Shown piece after piece: positions 12,503 to 24,429 of a stretch of DNA of 64,000 nucleotides; the stretch's first letter is position 1; every line of letters begins with the position of its first letter. Under the pieces are notes generated by a model. It was given only the letters and a program-made list of their open reading frames with translations. It did not search any database and was not told where the DNA came from. A program made the position numbers and the translations under genes. Source of the DNA: Rhynchospora pubera (lineage: Eukaryota; Streptophyta; Magnoliopsida; Poales; Cyperaceae); contig CM051459.1 of the NCBI GenBank assembly GCA_028095005.1, forward strand, positions 17,346,699-17,410,698. The letters are read 5' to 3'.

Positions 12503-13249
12503 ACAATGAAACTAAATTTTACTATGAATTTATTTCCAGTTCCAAAACTCTGAAAAGATCACATAGTTTCAAAATTTTTATTGCTTTTTAAAAAACGTAA
12601 ATTTAGCAAGTTCCACGCAAGTCTGGGAACCTCAGAGCCTGAACCATGTTTATAAGTGTACTCATGACTTTTATTTAATGATCTGTTCTCTCTTGTCTTT
12701 ATGCTAATTAAAGCAATGAGAAGCAAAGATATTTACAATCTCTCTTGTCTTTATGCTAATTAAAGCATAGAGAAACAAAGGTATTTACAACAACAGAGTC
12801 TCTTTTCTCTTTGAATGTTAGAAGCATATTCTAGAACATAATATATATATATATATATATTAGCACTTGATAACACAAAAGCATGTATTAGTAGTTTAAT
12901 AGATCCTAAAAAATGAGTACTTGCTATTATTCATTATAGGGAAAGAAAATTTTATATATTTGGACCATTTTTATTTAAAACGATTGAATTAAATTGACAG
13001 ATATTATTAAGGAGGCTGTTTTTCAATGTGATATAATTCAGTCGTCTTAGATCAGACGGTTCAAACATAAAACATAAAATTGATCTTAATTTCGTGAAAA
13101 CTGATAGTAGCAGCAGAAATGAATTCCTTTTTAAGTTTTGAATGCTCCTTTTTGCAAAGTCCTATTAAATGTGAGATCATTATTGACGATACTTTCAATT
13201 GAAATACATGTCTCGATCTGGTAAAATATATATTTATGAGGTAAGACTA
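12503..13249. other. Intergenic stretch with a short tandem duplication and AT microsatellite
   Basis: Near 12690-12790 a roughly 50 bp phrase (TCTCTTGTCTTTATGCTAAT) is tandemly duplicated. A dinucleotide (AT)n run lies at about 12840-12860. The region resembles 3800-3990. No gene is supported. Confidence 0.5.
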
Positions 13250-16200
13250 TATTGACAACTAATTTATTTGACAACATAAGCAGCTGATTAAACGGCTATC
13301 ATTGAGACATTGACAGCTTATTTAAAGTAAAATAATAGATATATTGCACATAGAAAAGATATTTTTTTGTGTCTGAGTTGGTGTAACTTGAGATTTGTTT
13401 TGTCACCTATAGATTAGTTTAAGAAATTAACAAATCAACAGTAAAAAAATAACAGTCAGATTTCATTATCAACTAATTAGAGGCAAAAAAAATTTAAAAA
13501 TTGTATCAAATTTAACACACAAGTTATCTAAACAGTAGGTAATATTTTTATATTTTAATTTTATCGATATTTACGGTTATCGTGTAAAAATAGCTTTTGA
13601 TATAGCATTACTCTCCTTAGGAAAATAACCATAAGTAAAGTTTTTCTTTTTGTCTTTTTTTTTTCGAAAAGGCCCGTAGGCAAACAAGCATTACATATTA
13701 ATGAAAGCAGGGAAAGTATAGCCTACACAATCTACGTCCCTAACTCTTGCATACTTGGCCAGTTGGTCAGCCAATATATTAAAATCCCTGCTTATATGAG
13801 TACAATGCCATCGATTAGTAATACTAACATCATCCCAAACCAATTTAGTATCCATGGCCTCATGAAACGCCTGCCAATCAACCTCAGAAACGTTGGTCTG
13901 ACCGCAAAGTAGCTGTTTTAAAAGAAGGCAATCAGTTTTGAAGGTACAATCTGTCATCCCCAAATCAAGTAACCGCCGTATAGCTTTTTTGAGGGACAAG
14001 AGTTCAGCATGGAAGGGGGTATCAGCTTCAACAGAAGTTAACCAGTAACCCACCAGTTTATCATGGTCAAACAGAACAAAAGCCAGACCAGCACCATGAT
14101 GTCCTGACTGGACCCAACTAGCATCAGTCCAGCACGTATACTTTGTATAGTTGGGTGGGCCCCTTTCTTCAAGAATGGCTGTAGAGAAAAGTTTGTCAGC
14201 AGCTTGTAGATTGAGCAACATTCTATTTGCAGCCGCTAAAGTCTGTTGAGGTCTGGACCTCTTTCCTTCAAAGCAATGTTTACATCTGTCCTTCCACAAT
14301 TGCCACATGATGGCAACCAATTTGCTGATTAGCTGCATATCGAGGTTTTTTATGAAAAAGTCCAGCGATTCGTGCACAGTATCTGGTAAAAGGTCAGTTC
14401 TTAGGCCAAACTGAGAAGTTAGCCAAACCTGCTGAGCCTGAGGGCATTTGAACAAGACATGAGCGGCTGTTTCCTGGTGGGCCCCACAGATTGAACAACC
14501 GCCACTCTGCCTTGCAAGTCTAGATGAGAAGACAGCATCCACAGGCAGAGCTTCATGTGCAGCTCTCCAAAGAAACAATCTAGCCCTTGGTAAGATATTC
14601 TTGGTGTGCCAGATAGTGCTACAAATGTCTCTTGGGATTGTAGGGGTGCCAGAGTTAGGTGCATTCATCAATAACAGGCGATATGCAGATTTTATTGAAA
14701 ACTGACCATTCCTGCTGGCAGTGAAAATTAGCCTGTCTTCTCTCTGGGAAAGTGTGGGCCCATCAGGTAAAGTCATGGCTAAATAAAGTGCCCCATAGAA
14801 TCCAAATAACTCTATGATTTTGTTACTATTCCATCCCCTTCCTTCTTCTGCCACTAGCTGAGCCACCGTGACTCTCCTCTGAGCAGCATTTCTTGGAGAG
14901 AAATTTGACCACATATCATGCCATGGTTGCCCCAATGCCTTACATTTTGTGCCATTCCCCAACTGCCATTTCAAATATGGTCTCAAGACTTCTCTAGCTT
15001 GAACGATTGCTTTCCAGAACATGGTGCACTTGGTTTTCCTATTGGTAGACCATATATCACCGTTGTGTAGGTATTTGGCAGTCAGAACTCTGACCCAGGT
15101 GGTGTTTTCTCCAGCAGCAATAGCCTATAGGCTTTTCATGTGTAATGTCTGAGAGAATTTCAGCATATCTTTTAGACCCAGCCCCCCTTGACTCTTTGGT
15201 GTTGTGATCTTATTCCAAGCAACTAGTGGCATCCTTTTTTCCTGACCCTTCCCCCAAAAGAACATTCTAATCTTTGATTGTATGATTTTGAGTGTTGAGA
15301 CTGGAATGGCAGAGGTCTGCATAGCATAAAGCATGATAGGTTCAACCACCGCCTTTATCAAAACCAATTTCCCAGCTTGAGATAGATATCCAGTCTTCCA
15401 GCTTTGTAGCGTAGCATTCCTTTTGTCATTTTGTTTCAACCTCACATGTATACAACTTTTTCGCTGTCACCATCGTATTTACTACTTATTAACGAGGAAG
15501 CAGTGAAAGTGACACATGCTATATGATTGTCCTTCTGTATTTGACTATTTGTGAGAACTAAAACTGTATTATTTGTAATAATTGAGGAGAAGAAAAGGAG
15601 AAAACGTATACACTCTTCCCTTCTCGCATTTGATTCGTTCCTGAAGTAGTCAAGTAGATCACATGAATAGTCCTATTAAATGCTAGCCAGTTTATATTTT
15701 CTGTCTCTGAAAATTCGTATTGAAAGTTTGCAACAAAAAAAAAGTATAAACATTATGTAAACTTTTCCATTTCGGAAATAAATAAAAACACTACTTATTT
15801 CAGGCAAAAATGTCGTGCCAGGACCAAATTATACAAAATGAAAATAATAATAATAATAATCGAACTAGAAGCTATGTACGTCAAGCGACCAAAAGCAAAA
15901 GCTAATTGCAACTTTTGGACAAATTGTACAATTTACGATACTGACTCGGTCTCTCTTGGACATGTGGAAACGAGCTACTTCACCACACATGAAGTTGACG
16001 TTGAGCCATTTAAATTCTCAAAGGCAAAAAAAAAAAAAAGAAATTGACGTGCAATAACAGACAATATTCGTAATTGAGAGAGGATAACGGCAAATACCAT
16101 CCAGCGCACTTTTTTGGCTTCTCCAATTTAAAGCGCCAATTACCCTCCAAGAGTTCCTTATCTATACACCCTGTATTTTTCATGGAAGAAAATATTTTTG

Positions 16201-17640
16201 TGCTCTCTTTTGAGAACCTTTGGCCATCAAACTGGTCACGGTCGTTTTAAGGTATGCACGGACTGAACAAAATTGATTGAGTGTGTTATAATTTATTAGT
16301 ATTATATGGACACTAGATAGCTTTTTTGAAAGTCAGGTAATTCAATCCGCAATAGTAGATATGTATTAGAATTTAGATTGTATTGACAACAAATTTATCT
16401 CACATTATCAATTAATGATTATAAAAAAGTAAAAAAGTAAATTACAAATATAATTTACATATCTTAGACAGGTTTTGTATTTGACTTCGTTTAGCTTGAG
16501 AATATTCTGTCATGTATCGAGCAGTTAAAAAAAATGACAGTTTATTAGTTTTATTACCAAATTTTTTGTACAAAATATAATTTTAAAAATATAGAACATT
16601 TCATCTATAATTTATTCTTTCACTCGCAATAATTATATTGTCAGTTTTTACAGTTGTTATGTAAAACGAGTTGTTAATATTTTTCTTTTAATAAAAAAAA
16701 ATACTTAGAAGCGAAGCTTTTTTTTTTTTGTTTCCTTTTATGATTCAACTTTTCGTCCTTTCGCTGTCAAACATCCGACTTGCGAGGAAGAACAGAAAAC
16801 CACACATGCTCTATTGATGCTCTTTGTATCTTTGCGAGCAACTGTATTGTAATAATTGAGGATGAGAAAAAGAAGAAACGTACATACTCTTCGACAGTCC
16901 ATATGATTCGTTTCTGGCGTAGGTCCACCAATAATTCCAATATATCTAAAGTCCAAAAAAAATGGAAGTACTAGAAAATACTTTAAAAAAAACACGACTT
17001 ATTTGAAGAAAAAATTTGTAGTGCGGGGACTAAATTATACAAAATTTAAACAGAAATTAAATTATCATCGAATAGAAAAGCTATAAAAATCAAGAGACCA
17101 AAAACAAAAACTATTGTTTTTCTAAAATTTCAAGCTGTAGGCAACAAAAACTAATTGAAATTTTGGACAATTTGTGCAATTTATGATAACTCCTAGGTTT
17201 ATTCAATATTGGATCGGATTTATCCGACGGGAGGCTGCTGAATAAATAACGGCTCAAATCTCTCTTTAACACGTGGCAAAGTGCTAGAATTACATGGAAG
17301 AAATTGACGTCCAATAACGGACAAAAAATAATTCAGAGGAGAAGGCCTCAAATTCTATCCCAGCTCACTTGCAATTTTTCCAAGTCTTTTCCCAATTTAA
17401 AGCGGCATTTACCCTCCAAGAGTTCCTTATCTATATTTCTTTTTATTTCACTCCCTGTATTTTTCACTGAAAATATATTCTTTATTCTTTCTCTCTGCGT
17501 GAGAACCTTTGATAATCAAACAGTCCACGGTCGTTTTAAGGTACGCCTGGACCCCATAAATTAAATTGATTGAGTGTGTGTTATAATTTTAGTAATTTGA
17601 ATGGACACTAATGCACGAATAACAGAAAAAGATAATGAAA
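13250..17640 (+). repeat. Tandem segmental duplication upstream of the PILS gene; copy A carries a LINE
   Basis: Copy A spans about 13250-16330 (interrupted by the LINE at 13640-15455) and copy B about 16375-17640. Shared blocks in order include a phrase around TATTGACAAC, the stretch with GTAATAATTGAGGA, the phrase ACCAAATTATACAAAAT, AAATTGACGTCCAATAACG, and CCTCCAAGAGTTCCTTATCT. Both copies end with GTCGTTTTAAG followed by a GT splice-donor-like sequence (16252 and 17541). The copies have diverged by substitutions and indels. The position suggests duplication of the promoter and 5' UTR region of the PILS gene, but that role is inference. Confidence 0.65.
13640..15455 (-). mobile_element. 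L1-type LINE 3' fragment: end of RT, zinc-binding RT region and RNase H
   Basis: On the minus strand, 15445 down to 13691 is one frame, broken only by a TAG at 15125-15127. It encodes the end of the reverse transcriptase (SWKTGYLSQAGKLVLIKAVV, SQGGLGLKDM), the zf-RVT region (FSIKSAYRLLL, ARLFLWRAAHEALPVD, CSICGAHQETAAHVLFKC) and a C-terminal RNase H domain (CWTDASWVQSGHHGAGLA, HAELLSLKKAIRRLL, ILADQLAKYA). It is 5'-truncated near 15450. A poly-A-like tail is seen on the minus strand at about 13640-13665. The truncation and stop codon mean it is inactive. It lies inside copy A of the segmental duplication and is absent from copy B. Confidence 0.9.
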
Positions 17641-18083
17641 AAATACAAAAAGAGAAATTTTGGTTTTGAGATTATACAGATTCTCAATTTTATTGATAAA
17701 GTTTAATTCTAAAACATCATCCAAACTGTAAGAAGACACGACGGTTGTCTTCAATAGCAAATACAAAATCCTAAAAAGACAAAATAGATAAAAATTACTA
17801 AAAACAATCTTAAAAATTGCTAAAATTGTAAAGAAATGCCCAAAAATTCATGAAAGAAGGCTTGAATTGTGAATCCGAGCTGACGATTTGGCAAAACGCA
17901 GCGGAACTTCATTTTATTTCAGTCTCTTGGTCAAAGATGTCCTGTCAAAATTTCAGTCTCATCCAATGGTCGGATCAAAAGTTATACAAAAAGTGAAGTG
18001 CATGCAGGACCATATTGCATTACTAGATAGCTGAAAGATAACTATTTCTTATCAAAACAGACATGTAAAGTTGGAATTGCTTA

Positions 18084-19035
18084 AGATCATCCCAGAGATT
18101 ATATCATCCCCATCATCTCCGATTTTCAGAAAGAAAAAACGCGTGATCTCTCCTTCCACGTGCGCTGTCTCTCCTTCTCCCGCGTGAACTAATCCCTTCC
18201 CCCTCTCGCGTACACTGTCCCCCATCCTCCTCTCATGTACGCTACCCCCCTCCCCCCTCATCCCTCTCATGTACGCTGTCCCCCCACACTCCCTCTTCCC
18301 CTCCTACACACTTCATAACTGTTGAAGTTAATATAATTAAATGTTGAAGGTAATATCCTAACTGCTGAAGTTAACTCTCTGGCCAAAAATTTCAAAATTC
18401 GAAAATCAAACTACACGCCACGAACATCCTCTATGTACTATTGAAGTTAATATATTATATATGTAACTGCTGAAATTAATATATATAATTGCTGAAGTTA
18501 ATATATATAACTGTTGAAGTTATATGCGTAATTGTTGAAATTATATATGTAGTTGTTGAAGTTATATATGTAACTGTTGAAGTTAATATATATAACTGTT
18601 GAAGTTATATATGTAGCTGTTGAAGTTATATATGTAACTGTTGTATAATATGTTATATATGTAACTGTTGAATTTAATATATATAACTGTTGAAGTTAAT
18701 ATATATAATTGTTGAACTTGGCATATTTAAATGTTGAAGGTAATATTTGAAGTGGGCATATTTAAATTGTTGAAGTTGGCATATATATTAACTTCAACAG
18801 TTACGGTATTAACTTCAACATTTAAATATGTTAACCTCAACAATTAGAATCAATATATAGTGTGTGTGTGAGAGGGGAGGGGGAGGGGGGAGCGTACGCG
18901 GGAGGGGTGGGAGGGGGGACGAGCGTACGCGACAGGGAGGGAAACATAACGATTTTCAGAAATAGAAAACGCGTAGAGCCAAAAATAGAAAAAACGCGTG
19001 GGGATGATGGGGATGATGAATATCGGGGATGATCC
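18084..19035. mobile_element. 952-bp inverted-repeat (foldback) element with TTA target-site duplication
   Basis: The ends are inverted: the left end reads AGATCATCCC with ATCATCCCCATCATC behind it, and the right end is the complement, finishing GATGGGGATGATG and GGGGATGATCC. Both sides are flanked by TTA (18081-18083 and 19036-19038). The inverted homology runs deep: an ACGCGT block and C-rich or G-rich blocks with GTACGC(G/T) occur in mirrored order (18140-18300 and 18870-18990). The middle is a degenerate array built on the phrase AACTGTTGAAGTTAATATATA. TTA duplications fit a PIF/Harbinger-type non-autonomous element. No transposase is present. Confidence 0.75.
18306..18860 (+). repeat. 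Degenerate minisatellite based on TAACTGTTGAAGTTAATATA
   Basis: Some twenty imperfect units of roughly 20-25 bp share the core TGTTGAAGTTA. From about 18785 the phrase turns over and appears as TAACTTCAACAGTTA, so the array is partly palindromic. It lies in the centre of the inverted-repeat element and is non-coding. Confidence 0.85.
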
Positions 19036-19289
19036 TTATCACCTCCGATGTAAAATGCCTGCTTAATTTAATTTATTTACTAAAGAAACCAAAATTACAA
19101 GTAATCTTAAGAGTTTGACATCGTACTTTACTAGTAAATAAATGCTTAAGAAAGGAAAGTAAACTTTGGTTTTATTCATTTATTTTGTCATTATGCTAGC
19201 TAGTTCAAAACTTCATTTGATGGAGCTTATATATACAACAGTTCCAGAGCTTCCTTATGTGCTAAATTTCTACATTGATAGAGGAAAAA

Positions 19290-22200
19290 ATGAAGTTCTG
19301 GTCACTGCTGATAGTGGCATGGATGCCTATACTCGAGGTACTTCTTATTGGATCAGTTGCTGCTCTTCTTGCCACGAGCTACATCAACATCTTGTCTTCG
19401 GAGGCCCGCAAACACGTCAATAAGGTTAGTAGGATTCCCATTTTGCTATTTTGATTGATTTTTGTATTAACTGTTCTCTAATAAGGTCTGTTCTTTATGT
19501 GACTATGTCGCAACTTATGAGTTCATGCGAGATGTATAGTCGACAATTATAACTTTATAAGTGTGCTGGTGCTTCTTTTGGTTGCCTTTTCTGTGTCCTT
19601 TTTGTCATCTCGGGGCTTTGTTTATGTTTTAGGTTTTCTTATATATATAGGCGTATTTAGTTCCATGAAAGATGGACAAGTTTCTTTTACAAGTAAAACA
19701 ATTGAGGGAGGTTAGAAGTTCAAATAATCAAAACATTTATTACTAACTCAGATAATTGTACATTATACATGCAGATAGTGTTTGCAGTGTTTGTGCCAGC
19801 TTTATCATTCACTTGTCTCGCAGAGTCTGTTACTCTGAAGGATCTGATTTCTTGGTAAGTGCATTAATTCTATGGCATAACTAATTTGAATATAGATTTA
19901 GTATTTGAACCTTATACTCGAATTTTAAGGTGGTTTATGCCGGTGAATCTCGCGATCACATTCACCATTGGAGTGACTTTAGGATGGATTGCAGCAAAGA
20001 TTATAATACCAGGAAGTCACCTTCAAAGCCTAGTTATTGCTTGCTGCTCAGGAGGTAACTAATTTTCTTTATTAAAAGAAAGCTTATTCAGTAATTATTA
20101 TAGGATTAAGAGTACTATATATGTACTAGTAGTAAAAGTCTCTAAACACAACATCTCAATGTAATAACGGGTTTTTATAATTTAGCATTATTTGATATTT
20201 ATTCACTATTATTCATCAACCTTAAATTTGTATAACTAAAAAGAGCATTGGAAGTTATATACACATTCTTCATAGATTCAAACCTTAAAGTTAAAACAAA
20301 AGGAGAGACGGTTGGTGCGAGTAATTAATTATTCTCCTTGACTGCCCAGTTCTCATCTTAAAGAATTAACAATTGGATTCAGGCAACTGGGGCACTCTGC
20401 CTTTGATAATTGTCCCGGCCTTGTGTAGCGAACCGGGAAGTCCATTCCAGAAAGCTAGCGATTGCGATTCTAAAGGGCTTTCTTACGTTTCATTATCCCT
20501 GGCGGTAACAATTCTTTTATGCTAATTGTAAATGTAGTTATATCATTTGAAATTATTATCTAATTAAAGTGAGATGGCATATAGAAGTTTGAAGCAAGAA
20601 AATGCTAATTACACTATTTAGTCATTAATTTTATCTGGTTGTAGCATGTAATGCTAGCTAGTCTTTTACATTTTAAAAAAAAAAAAAAAACATTGAATGA
20701 ACGATTTTTATAACGCATGTGTGGGCAAGTAACTGGTTTTACAGAAATAAAGAGCAGGAAAAAATAATAGAATAACGAAACAATATAACATAATAATTTT
20801 GCAGCTTGGGAACATCTTCATATGGACGCACAACTATTGTGTGATTGAAAGATCAGCAAAGATCCATAAGGGACGATTTATGAAGAATAGTGACTTATCA
20901 AAGATAAGAGACGCAGATTTGGAGTCTAGTGAAGCCTCATGTTATGTTGTTAGAGAAGAAGACAAGGGTGAATATGAAACTCTACTTCCATCATCAACTA
21001 AAGCAGATTTTGAAGAACCAAAAAGCAAAAATGTAAGTAAAATTTTTATTTATGTACAACTATGAAAGCTATTTAAATTCTCACTGATGGAGAACATTTA
21101 AAAAGGTGATTACATTACATAGGTTATATTTTGTCAAGGGCATCAAAAACATATTCAATAGTAGAACATTTATTCTAACTATAGAAACATGACGAAATTA
21201 AAAGTAAGAAGTAAAAAATAAATAAACTCGTCCTTACATGGTTTATAGGAGGTCAATGTTTCAGTTCTGGGTAAATGTGCAAACGGAATTTTTATGGTCT
21301 GCATAAACAGCAAATCTATCAAATATACAGGAGTTTAATTGTTTGCTGCATTTTGTACAGAGTATGTCTTAAAAATTGAATTCCGATTTCGCATGCATTT
21401 AATTCCAGATTTCCAGTTCCAAAAATTTAGGAAAACTTCGTATTCTCATGAACGTAATTTTATAATTTTTGTCCATGTGTGGGAGTCTGAACAATATTTA
21501 TGTACGGATTATAATCAGGAAGAGGTCTAGGGTAAGAGCACTTGGCTCTCTTCTAAGAGATCCATAGTTCAAGCCCGCATGCTTGCGATAGGTTTGGCGA
21601 GCCAACGTAAAAACTCAATCATATATACAAAAAATGACTAGGGTCAGGGTGTCATTTCTAACCTACTCCAACTTGTTTGGGATAAAAGACTTAGACTGAT
21701 TATAATCAGTAACAACACGTCATGATTGAGATTATTAACTTCTATATTATATTAAATCCTCATGCAGGATACTTCTGTTGATGCTATAACCAATTCTAGA
21801 GGGAGATTTCAAGAAATTTGGAACATATTCAAGAAAAATGCTGAAGATGTTATGGAATTTCTACTAACACCACCAACTATTGCCGCGGTACTTCTTTTAT
21901 TTTCAACTTTTCTGTATGATGAACTTGCTTTTCATGTTTACAACAGGTGAATTTAATTTAGCCGTACCTGCAGTTCATAGGACTCTTTGTAGGTGTCATA
22001 CCTACTTTAAAATCACTTATAACAGTGGAGGATGCTCCTCTTCGTGTCATCCAAAGCTCCTTAAAGATTCTGGGGTAAGGACATTTCTTGTTTCAAGGAT
22101 AATTTGTAATAATTATACTTAAAGTTCACTTTGTGACAAATTTGTTCGCTGTCAAAACAGAAACGCATCAATCCCCTGTACGATTCTTATACTCGGCGGA

Positions 22201-23684
22201 AACTTAACAAAAGGTCCATTTCCATTTTTCTGTATGTTAGTATGTCAATAAATAAAAAGTAAACTAGAGGAAATAGCATGCTTGGTCATGGTGTATAAAT
22301 ATAACAATGGATCAGACAGCAGCAAAAAAAAAAAAATCGATTCACTTTTAGTTTAAAAGGACTGACATATACATTTTATGAAATACAAAATCAGGGATCC
22401 AAAAATCTGCTCTGAAGCCGTTAGTGGTTGTAGCAATTACTGTTATACGTTATGTACTTCTTCCAATTTGCGGAATTGGAGTTGTTACTGGAGCTGATAA
22501 GCTAGGATTTCTGCCAGAATCTCCACTGTTCAAGTATGTGCTGCTGATACAATTCACTGTACCACCCGCCATGAGCATAGGTAAGGAGTGAAGCCCCTAT
22601 ACTCCCTTCCTCTGCTCAAGTATAATTTTCATGAATGTTTCTTATGCCAATAAGGCGATAACCAAATCAAGTTGGTCAATTGTTGCTCATAAATGATACC
22701 ATTTAATTAGTACTGCCATATTCACAAACATGTTAATAGGTTAGATTGGAAAGTCTTGACATCTTCTGATCTTCGTTCTTTTCATAAAAAAAGAAATTCG
22801 TTTCAGTTGATAAGTTAAAGCCAAACAAATGGAAATAATGACACCCAATATTAATGTTTTAAAATAAAGAAATATACGTACTAGTTGGGAGATGTGGTCT
22901 AACTAGAATCGACATGAGGCTTTCTGAAGAAAATGGAAATAGTGACACCCAATATTAATGTTTTAAAATAAAGAAATATACGTACTAGTTGGGAGATGTG
23001 GTCTAACTAGAATCGACATGAGGCTTTCTGAAGAAAATCGACAAAGTCATTTTGGTAAAACAAATTAAACTGAAGTTTAAGCAGTTTATTAGTTTTGTTT
23101 TCCAGTTTGGTTTATATGTTTGATTGTTATTTGTTAATTATATCCGGTTTTCGATTCTGCAAATGGTTATAGTGGCGTTTTGCTATTTTCTGTTCGTTGG
23201 AATCAAACACCAAATGAACACTACTAAGGTACAATTCTAGGGGTGGACATGTCACAATCAAATGAAAAAGTTTATTGAAAACGCAAGCCATATTGTCACG
23301 TTCCTTTTTTTTTCCCTTTATTTCATTCACCTAAAGCCATTAATGAAGCCACATGCTTTGGTTCTTCTAATTTTGCTATGGTTGACCCTTCTAAGTCGCC
23401 CTCATAGCAAGCTTAATCAAACTTAGTTTAATAAGTCATTCTATTGCGACACTTAGGTGGAGACAACTTGAGTTTAGCTATTCCATCTTTGTTACAAACA
23501 ATGTCTCCTCCGAATCTTTTATATGAAAATGCCTGTTGATCTGTTTTACTAAAATGCAGGTACAATTGCACAATTGTTTGAAGTCGGTGAAGAAGAATGC
23601 TCAGTTATATTTTTCTGGACCTACTTAATTGCTGCAGTAGCACTAACTGTTTGGTCTATGGTATATATGTCAATATTGTTTTAA
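19290..23684 (+). CDS. PILS-family (PIN-LIKES) auxin carrier, 424 aa, 10 exons
   Basis: Exons: 19290-19424, 19775-19854, 19930-20054, 20383-20504, 20805-21032, 21768-21887, 21974-22074, 22161-22213, 22395-22580, 23560-23684. All junctions are GT-AG and keep frame. PILS proteins are ER-membrane carriers thought to draw auxin into the ER lumen and lower nuclear auxin signalling. The start MKFWSLLIVAWMPILEVLL matches the family N-terminus. Further family phrases are GNWGTLPLIIVPALC (from about residue 114), a hydrophilic loop largely encoded by exon 5 (155-230), FIGLFVGVIPTLKSL, and GNASIPCTILILGGNL after the loop. The last exon gives GTIAQLFEVGEEECSVIFFW. The length is typical. Intron 5 holds an Au-type SINE and intron 9 a recent 104-bp tandem duplication. 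Which PILS paralogue this is cannot be told by eye. Confidence 0.93.
21507..21709 (+). mobile_element. Au-type SINE in PILS intron 5, with 12-bp target-site duplication
   Basis: The body is 21519-21697 (179 bp). The 5' part is tRNA-like: AGGGTAAGAGCACTTGGCTC resembles a polymerase III A box region and AGTTCAAGCC a B box. The 3' part ends ACTCCAACTTGTTTGGGATA and AAAGACTTAG, matching the tail of the RTE LINEs in this window, which would supply the retrotransposition machinery. The perfect duplication GATTATAATCAG flanks it (21507-21518 and 21698-21709). Size and architecture match the Au SINE family. Confidence 0.9.
22827..23034 (+). repeat. Near-perfect 104-bp tandem duplication in PILS intron 9
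   Basis: The units 22827-22930 and 22931-23034 are identical except for one base (ATAATGACACC against ATAGTGACACC). The near identity shows a recent event. Confidence 0.95.
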
Positions 23685-24429
23685 GTTGGCACACCTAATG
23701 TGATGTGCCCGTCTCATATAGTGTTCCAGATGATGCAGCTCTAAATAGTCTGTAAAGTACTTGGCTTTGAAAATGTTTTTTACCAGCATCATATCTTCAA
23801 TCAATTTCTGTTTGCATTTGCAGTCAAACCGATAGGAAAAAAATAATTTTACCACCTATATACATGAAATAAGCCGTTTCAAGAAACATGGTCAAATATA
23901 TTTTCTATTATTATTATTTTTTTTTTTTTGATCCGTTACAAGGCTTCTCCATTCTACAATAATAATCGGTGCTGGTGAATAATAAACGAAAACATATGCA
24001 CCATATGTTAGATGAGTTCATCTATTCATGTCTTTGCAGCTTGCATGAAAAGAAAATAAAATGATCGAGCCATTCCATGTTGTCTACAGTCAACACCTTT
24101 ACATGTATCATATAAACTATATAATGAACGAAGGTTGTCAAGCCCTACCTTCTGGTTCACACACGCTCCCAGTTTGCATGGAGAAAAAGGTCTATTCAGA
24201 ATATAAATTATATTCTACAATCAATATAATTTCCGACAAACAATGATTGCACACTGATTGATACAAGCATGACCTTCCTAATAGATCCACTAGTCTCTAT
24301 TATAGTTCAAAAAAAAAAAAAAAAAATCAAGAACTAAGATACACTAAGAGGTAAAAATTGCTCATAAAATAAGCAAACAGGAATAAGAAAATAATAAAGA
24401 GAAAAATAAAATTACAAATATTCCTACTG
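23685..24429. other. Convergent 3' region between PILS and RRP44
   Basis: This 745 bp spacer holds the 3' UTRs of two convergent genes. It is AT-rich with T and A homopolymers near 23920 and 24310. No further gene is supported. Confidence 0.6.

Larger units (their letters stand above)
17541..19281 (+). other. Possible 5' UTR intron of the PILS gene
   Basis: A donor-like TTTTAAG|GTACGC at 17540/17541 and an acceptor-like TTGATAG at 19275-19281, just before the PILS start codon at 19290, could bound a leader intron. The Harbinger-like element at 18084-19035 would then sit inside it. This is inference from splice-like sites only. Confidence 0.3.

Noticed and set aside
14419..14664. Second minus-strand frame inside the L1-type LINE
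   Set aside because: Out-of-frame shadow of the zf-RVT coding region.
16738..17564. Several small open frames on both strands in duplication copy B
   Set aside because: None has an equivalent preserved frame in copy A, so selection for protein is not seen.
18306..18800. Regularly repeated units that could suggest a CRISPR-like array
   Set aside because: The units are degenerate, abutting and without unique spacers, lie within an inverted-repeat element, and the DNA is plant nuclear.
19166..19423. 85-codon frame starting before the PILS start
   Set aside because: It is in a different frame from the PILS N-terminus; translation from ATG 19290 gives the conserved family start and joins exon 2 in frame.
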